Source: Chitinophagaceae bacterium IBVUCB1
GTDB lineage: Bacteria; Bacteroidota; Bacteroidia; Chitinophagales; Chitinophagaceae
NCBI GenBank assembly: GCA_002127285.1
Contig: NFUW01000001.1
Location: forward strand, 260,057 to 324,056
Direction: 5' to 3'
Length of the DNA stretch: 64,000 bases
A program made the translations under genes and the position numbers. Under the pieces are notes generated by a model that was given only the letters and a program-made list of their open reading frames with translations, made no database searches and was not told where the DNA came from. This document shows positions 61,171-64,000 of the stretch, piece by piece; position 1 is the stretch's first letter; every line of letters starts with the position of its first letter.

Positions 61171-61956
61171 ATGGAGATACAAGATTTAGAAAAGATATTA
61201 TTATCAAGTGGCTCACTAACAGTAGGTGCATATTTAACAGCTGTAAGAGGCAAAATAAACTCCTCTAAAATCCAAAATAGGTTGCACTATGTCTTTTATG
61301 CTGTATGTGTTTTAGTTGCATTATTGGGTTTATATTCAGTTTACGCGTTTTGGTCCCAAATTGCGAAACTGAACTGGTTTTTTATCACTTGCGTAATTTT
61401 ATGCTTATTAGCAAGTTATTTACTTTTCAAGTTTACGTTCAATAATGCAAGTAAAACACAGCAATATAAGACCCGAGATCTAGACCCAATAGTAAATAGA
61501 TTTACCATCGATGCCGATACAGACAACATCATACTAATTGCAGGGGACCTTAATTTTTTTGGTCAAACACCCGAGGATATGAGTGCGAACTCGCAATATC
61601 AGTGCTTATTGAAAGCAGGTTTCAGAAACATACAAATATTATGTTTTGAGCCTAATACTGATGCAGAAAGACGTAGATATGGTAAAGTCATTAATGATTT
61701 TGAACGGGTTGAGATAAAATTCTATAGCCCAGAAAATGCAGATTTAAGAATACGAGGAAGAATGAAAACACTACGGAATGTTACACATCTTCTCATTTAT
61801 AAAAAAATTAAAGCAGGCACATATGAAGCATTGGAATGGGATACAGCAAACGAAAATGGTGCGTTATACACGAATTTATGGACCTTACTATGGTCTATAG
61901 CGAGGGTACCTACAGAAGAACAATTACAGGAATACAGAAGATTGTTAATTAATTAA
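61171..61956 (+). CDS. two-TM protein with C-terminal soluble domain
   Basis: 261 aa from the ATG at 61171. Two spans at about 38-58 (YVFYAVCVLVALLGLYSVYA) and 66-86 (WFFITCVILCLLASYLLFKF), then a cytoplasmic alpha/beta domain (IILIAGDLNFFGQT, IQILCFEPNTDAERRRYGKV, VTHLLIYKKIK). The plan recalls membrane effectors in defence systems with paired spans plus a sensing domain, but no family is recognised. Sits 11 bases after the PIN gene. Confidence 0.7.
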   Translation: MEIQDLEKILLSSGSLTVGAYLTAVRGKINSSKIQNRLHYVFYAVCVLVALLGLYSVYAFWSQIAKLNWFFITCVILCLLASYLLFKFTFNNASKTQQYKTRDLDPIVNRFTIDADTDNIILIAGDLNFFGQTPEDMSANSQYQCLLKAGFRNIQILCFEPNTDAERRRYGKVINDFERVEIKFYSPENADLRIRGRMKTLRNVTHLLIYKKIKAGTYEALEWDTANENGALYTNLWTLLWSIARVPTEEQLQEYRRLLIN

Positions 61957-61968
61957 AGATGAACAATT

Positions 61969-63342
61969 ATGAAAGTAATAATAATTAACTCGCCTCTTTT
62001 TCGGGAATGTAATAGGTTGTATGATGAGGATTCGCTACCACCTATTGGCTTAGGCTATATTGCAACAATTTTGCACCATAATAATATTGATGTAGAGTTA
62101 ATAGATGCTGTTGATAGGCGTTTGTCTTTGCAACAAATTATTCAAATGTTGGAAGAAAAGCAGCCAGAGTTTATTGCACTAAATATTTTTACAACAAATT
62201 ATGATATAGTATATGAGTTGGTAGAATCAATTAGTTTTAGCACTCACTTTATTATTGGAGGTTTATCGACTAAGCAACTGTATAATAAGATTGTTTCCTG
62301 GAACACTCAAAATCAAATAGATATTGTAACAGGAGACGGAGAATTAATTACACTTGATATCGTTAATAATTGTGTAAAAGATGTACCATTTTTCTCTTGC
62401 GAAAACCGTAGGGTATTTAAGATTGACACATCTTCTCATTATCTTGTAAATGATATTTCAAACGTCCCTCTTAATAGGTCTTTTTTTTCAAACGAACCTG
62501 TGAAGCATCCATTGGGTTTTACAGAAGCTAATATCGTAGCTAGTCGAGGTTGTGTTTACAATTGTACCTTTTGTGCTGCAGCACGTTCACTAAATAAAGA
62601 TTACCCTGTAAGAGAAAGAACAAATGCCTCATTAATCAATGAACTTATAAGCATTAAGGAAACATTCCCTTCTGTTAACTCTATTCGAGTTCTCGATGAT
62701 CTTTTTTTGAAAAATAATTGTAGTGTCCAGAAGGCAATCGATGTCTTTAGTCAATTTGAGTTTCAATGGCGGTCAATGGCTCATGTAATGACTTTTAAGA
62801 ATGTTGATGATAATTTGATGAGGTCGCTTAAAGCCAGTGGCTGTTATGAGCTTTTTATTGGTATCGAATCAGGCTCACCGACCGTATTGAGCAGTATTAA
62901 CAAGACAAAGGACGTTAGTACAATAATTCAAAATTTGACCAAAGTTTTCAAAGCAGGCATAAATATTAAGGGATATTTTATATATGGATTTCCCAACGAG
63001 GATGAAAACGACATGAAATTGACCTTTGCACTGGCTGATCAGTTAAAGAATCTCTCTTTGTATTATGGAGTCAATTTCAGAACGAGCGTGTTTCAGTATA
63101 GGCCTTATCATGGTACCCAGATATATCATGACCTTGAACAAGAAGGGACGAACCTCAATGTGTTAAACATAGCTCCAAATCGCCTTTTATCCAATTTAGT
63201 GGGGCGACAACAGTTTAATTTTCATAGTGGAAACTACTCATCTGTTTCAAATGAAGTACTTCACGACTATATTTACCGTACAATTAACCTCAATGACGGT
63301 AAAATATTCGCAAGACTTCGCTCAAAGAGCCAATCTGTGTAA
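61969..63342 (+). CDS. cobalamin-type radical SAM protein
   Basis: 457 aa. Residues 1-120 resemble a B12-binding domain (PPIGLGYIATILHHNNIDVE, FIALNIFTTNYD) but lack the DxHxxG cobalamin-ligand motif. The radical SAM cluster is Cys195-x3-Cys199-x2-Cys202 (CVYNCTFC) in the middle of the protein, followed by FIGIESGSPTVLSSIN and IKGYFIYGFPNEDEND. This is the BchE/MiaB-like branch whose members methylate or rearrange substrates. Substrate is unknown; linkage with a uracil-DNA-glycosylase-like gene points to nucleic acid. Overlaps the next gene by 50 bases. Confidence 0.88.
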   Translation: MKVIIINSPLFRECNRLYDEDSLPPIGLGYIATILHHNNIDVELIDAVDRRLSLQQIIQMLEEKQPEFIALNIFTTNYDIVYELVESISFSTHFIIGGLSTKQLYNKIVSWNTQNQIDIVTGDGELITLDIVNNCVKDVPFFSCENRRVFKIDTSSHYLVNDISNVPLNRSFFSNEPVKHPLGFTEANIVASRGCVYNCTFCAAARSLNKDYPVRERTNASLINELISIKETFPSVNSIRVLDDLFLKNNCSVQKAIDVFSQFEFQWRSMAHVMTFKNVDDNLMRSLKASGCYELFIGIESGSPTVLSSINKTKDVSTIIQNLTKVFKAGINIKGYFIYGFPNEDENDMKLTFALADQLKNLSLYYGVNFRTSVFQYRPYHGTQIYHDLEQEGTNLNVLNIAPNRLLSNLVGRQQFNFHSGNYSSVSNEVLHDYIYRTINLNDGKIFARLRSKSQSV

Positions 63343-63943
63343 AAGCAAAAGATGTAAGGAATGTGGTCTCTTTTTGAACCAATTGCCAATTTTTGATGAG
63401 CAGAAAATATCAAATGTATTTTGGGTTGGATTATCTGCAGTTCAGTTTCAAGACGATGAAGAAATGCAACCTTTATCGCCACTTACAAGGTCAGGTGCTT
63501 TGATACATTCTATTGAAGCACCATATTTAGATAAAATATCATTTTATAAAACAAACATAGTTAAATGTGTTCCACTTAAAGAAGATAAAATACGATATCC
63601 GGTTGAGCATGAAATGGAAAAGTGTTTTCCAAACTTTGAGCTCGAATTGAGTGAGTTGAAACCAACTACGGTTTTTCTTTTAGGAAAACAAGTGGCAACG
63701 TTTGTACTAAAAAAATTATCACACGCTATACCTGAATTTTCACAGGATTTCAATTATGAGCCTATAAAGATAGGCGAAGTAAATTTTGTGCCGGTTCACC
63801 ATCCTTCGTTTATTTTGGTTTATAAGCGAAAATACATTGACTCATATATTCAAAATATCCAGAAATTATTTATGAAGCAACAATCTGTCTCAAAGTATAA
63901 GCATAGAGTTGTTATTAATGAATGTGAATTTGTGTGTGTCTAA
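63293..63943 (+). CDS. family-4-like uracil-DNA glycosylase domain protein
   Basis: 216 aa from the ATG at 63293, preferred over a 22-residue longer frame deep in the previous gene. Cysteines in CKSKRCKECGLF and later in NIVKCVP and EKCFPNF would hold a 4Fe-4S cluster as in family 4 UDG. The PVHHPSF motif and LKPTTVFLLGKQVA also fit the family. The usual GEAPG catalytic loop is replaced by GLSAVQF, so the activity may have shifted to another base or to binding only. Coupled to the radical SAM gene. Confidence 0.82.
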   Translation: MTVKYSQDFAQRANLCKSKRCKECGLFLNQLPIFDEQKISNVFWVGLSAVQFQDDEEMQPLSPLTRSGALIHSIEAPYLDKISFYKTNIVKCVPLKEDKIRYPVEHEMEKCFPNFELELSELKPTTVFLLGKQVATFVLKKLSHAIPEFSQDFNYEPIKIGEVNFVPVHHPSFILVYKRKYIDSYIQNIQKLFMKQQSVSKYKHRVVINECEFVCV

Positions 63944-63978
63944 ATTACAAATGTATTTTCTGAGTTTTTAAGCTTTTT

Positions 63979-63994
63979 GGCTCAAAATTGAGCC
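63979..63994. terminator. short palindromic hairpin at the end of the island
   Basis: GGCTCAA and TTGAGCC form a 7-bp inverted repeat with a 2-base gap, 36 bases after the last stop. No T-run is seen before the window ends. Confidence 0.4.
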
Positions 63995-64000
63995 GTGTTA

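Noticed and set aside
1-64000. CRISPR array
   Set aside because: No regularly spaced direct repeats of 24-40 bases; the only regular arrays are the 10-bp decamers, which are too short.
3418-64000. Second copy of the tRNA-Val 3' end as the right attachment site
   Set aside because: No match to the T-arm/acceptor segment was noticed to the right of the tRNA; the serine recombinase may need only a very short core, so the right end remains open.

Overview
The window is from a member of the Bacteroidota, most likely a Chitinophagaceae-type soil or water bacterium. The signs are a C-terminal type IX secretion (T9SS) sorting domain, SBBP-repeat and giant Rhs proteins, a DUF4248 gene, and several promoters of the Bacteroidota form (TTG/TTTG about 19-23 bases upstream of TAnnTTTG).

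Layout. (1) 1-3.5 kb is ordinary chromosome: a truncated secreted protein, a pilin-like protein, an MscS channel, dapD and a tRNA-Val(TAC) with its own promoter and terminator. (2) From about 3.53 kb an integrative element starts at the tRNA, with a large serine recombinase whose reading frame runs out through the tRNA terminator into the tRNA. (3) 5.1-6.9 kb is a control region holding two arrays of exactly 10-bp-spaced GATGC/GCATC repeats in opposite orientation, a DUF4248 gene, a strong terminator and two copies of a hairpin. (4) 6.9-28.6 kb is one long plus-strand operon of about 20 tightly packed genes that looks like a virion and lysis programme without a tail: candidate coat proteins (236 aa plus small paralogues), many small single-membrane-span proteins, spike-like proteins, two peptidoglycan-binding proteins, two lytic transglycosylases, a holin/spanin-like overlapping pair, a DNA methyltransferase, a 2025-aa DarB-like methyltransferase-helicase and a RecA-like ATPase. 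I find no terminase, portal, HK97-type capsid, sheath, tape measure or conjugation gene. (5) 28.6-29.4 kb holds an Xre repressor gene with a palindromic operator over its own promoter.

(6) 29.7-55.3 kb is a cargo block: an outer-membrane barrel-like protein, a secreted protein, an OmpH/Skp-like membrane-anchored protein, a lipoprotein, a 2084-aa Rhs-family shell-like protein, a small secreted protein and a 3164-aa Rhs protein ending in what looks like a toxin-44-type domain. Two small lipoproteins (possible immunity) and a T9SS-sorted SBBP-repeat protein follow. The genes overlap or nearly touch, so they probably form one toxin-export unit. (7) 55.4-58.9 kb carries a Toprim plus SF3 helicase replication protein, a small protein and two divergent helix-turn-helix regulators, so the element can probably replicate itself. 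(8) 58.9-59.5 kb has no intact gene but holds the tail end of a tyrosine recombinase. (9) 59.6-63.9 kb is a compact five-gene island: Xre/ImmA-type metallopeptidase, PIN domain, two-TM protein, cobalamin-type radical SAM and a family-4-like uracil-DNA glycosylase. I suspect a defence or DNA/RNA-modification system that has not been described.

The most interesting candidates are the tail-less virion-like operon under decamer-array control, the barrel/chaperone/Rhs pair operon, and the five-gene island at the right end. The element's right boundary was not found in the window.
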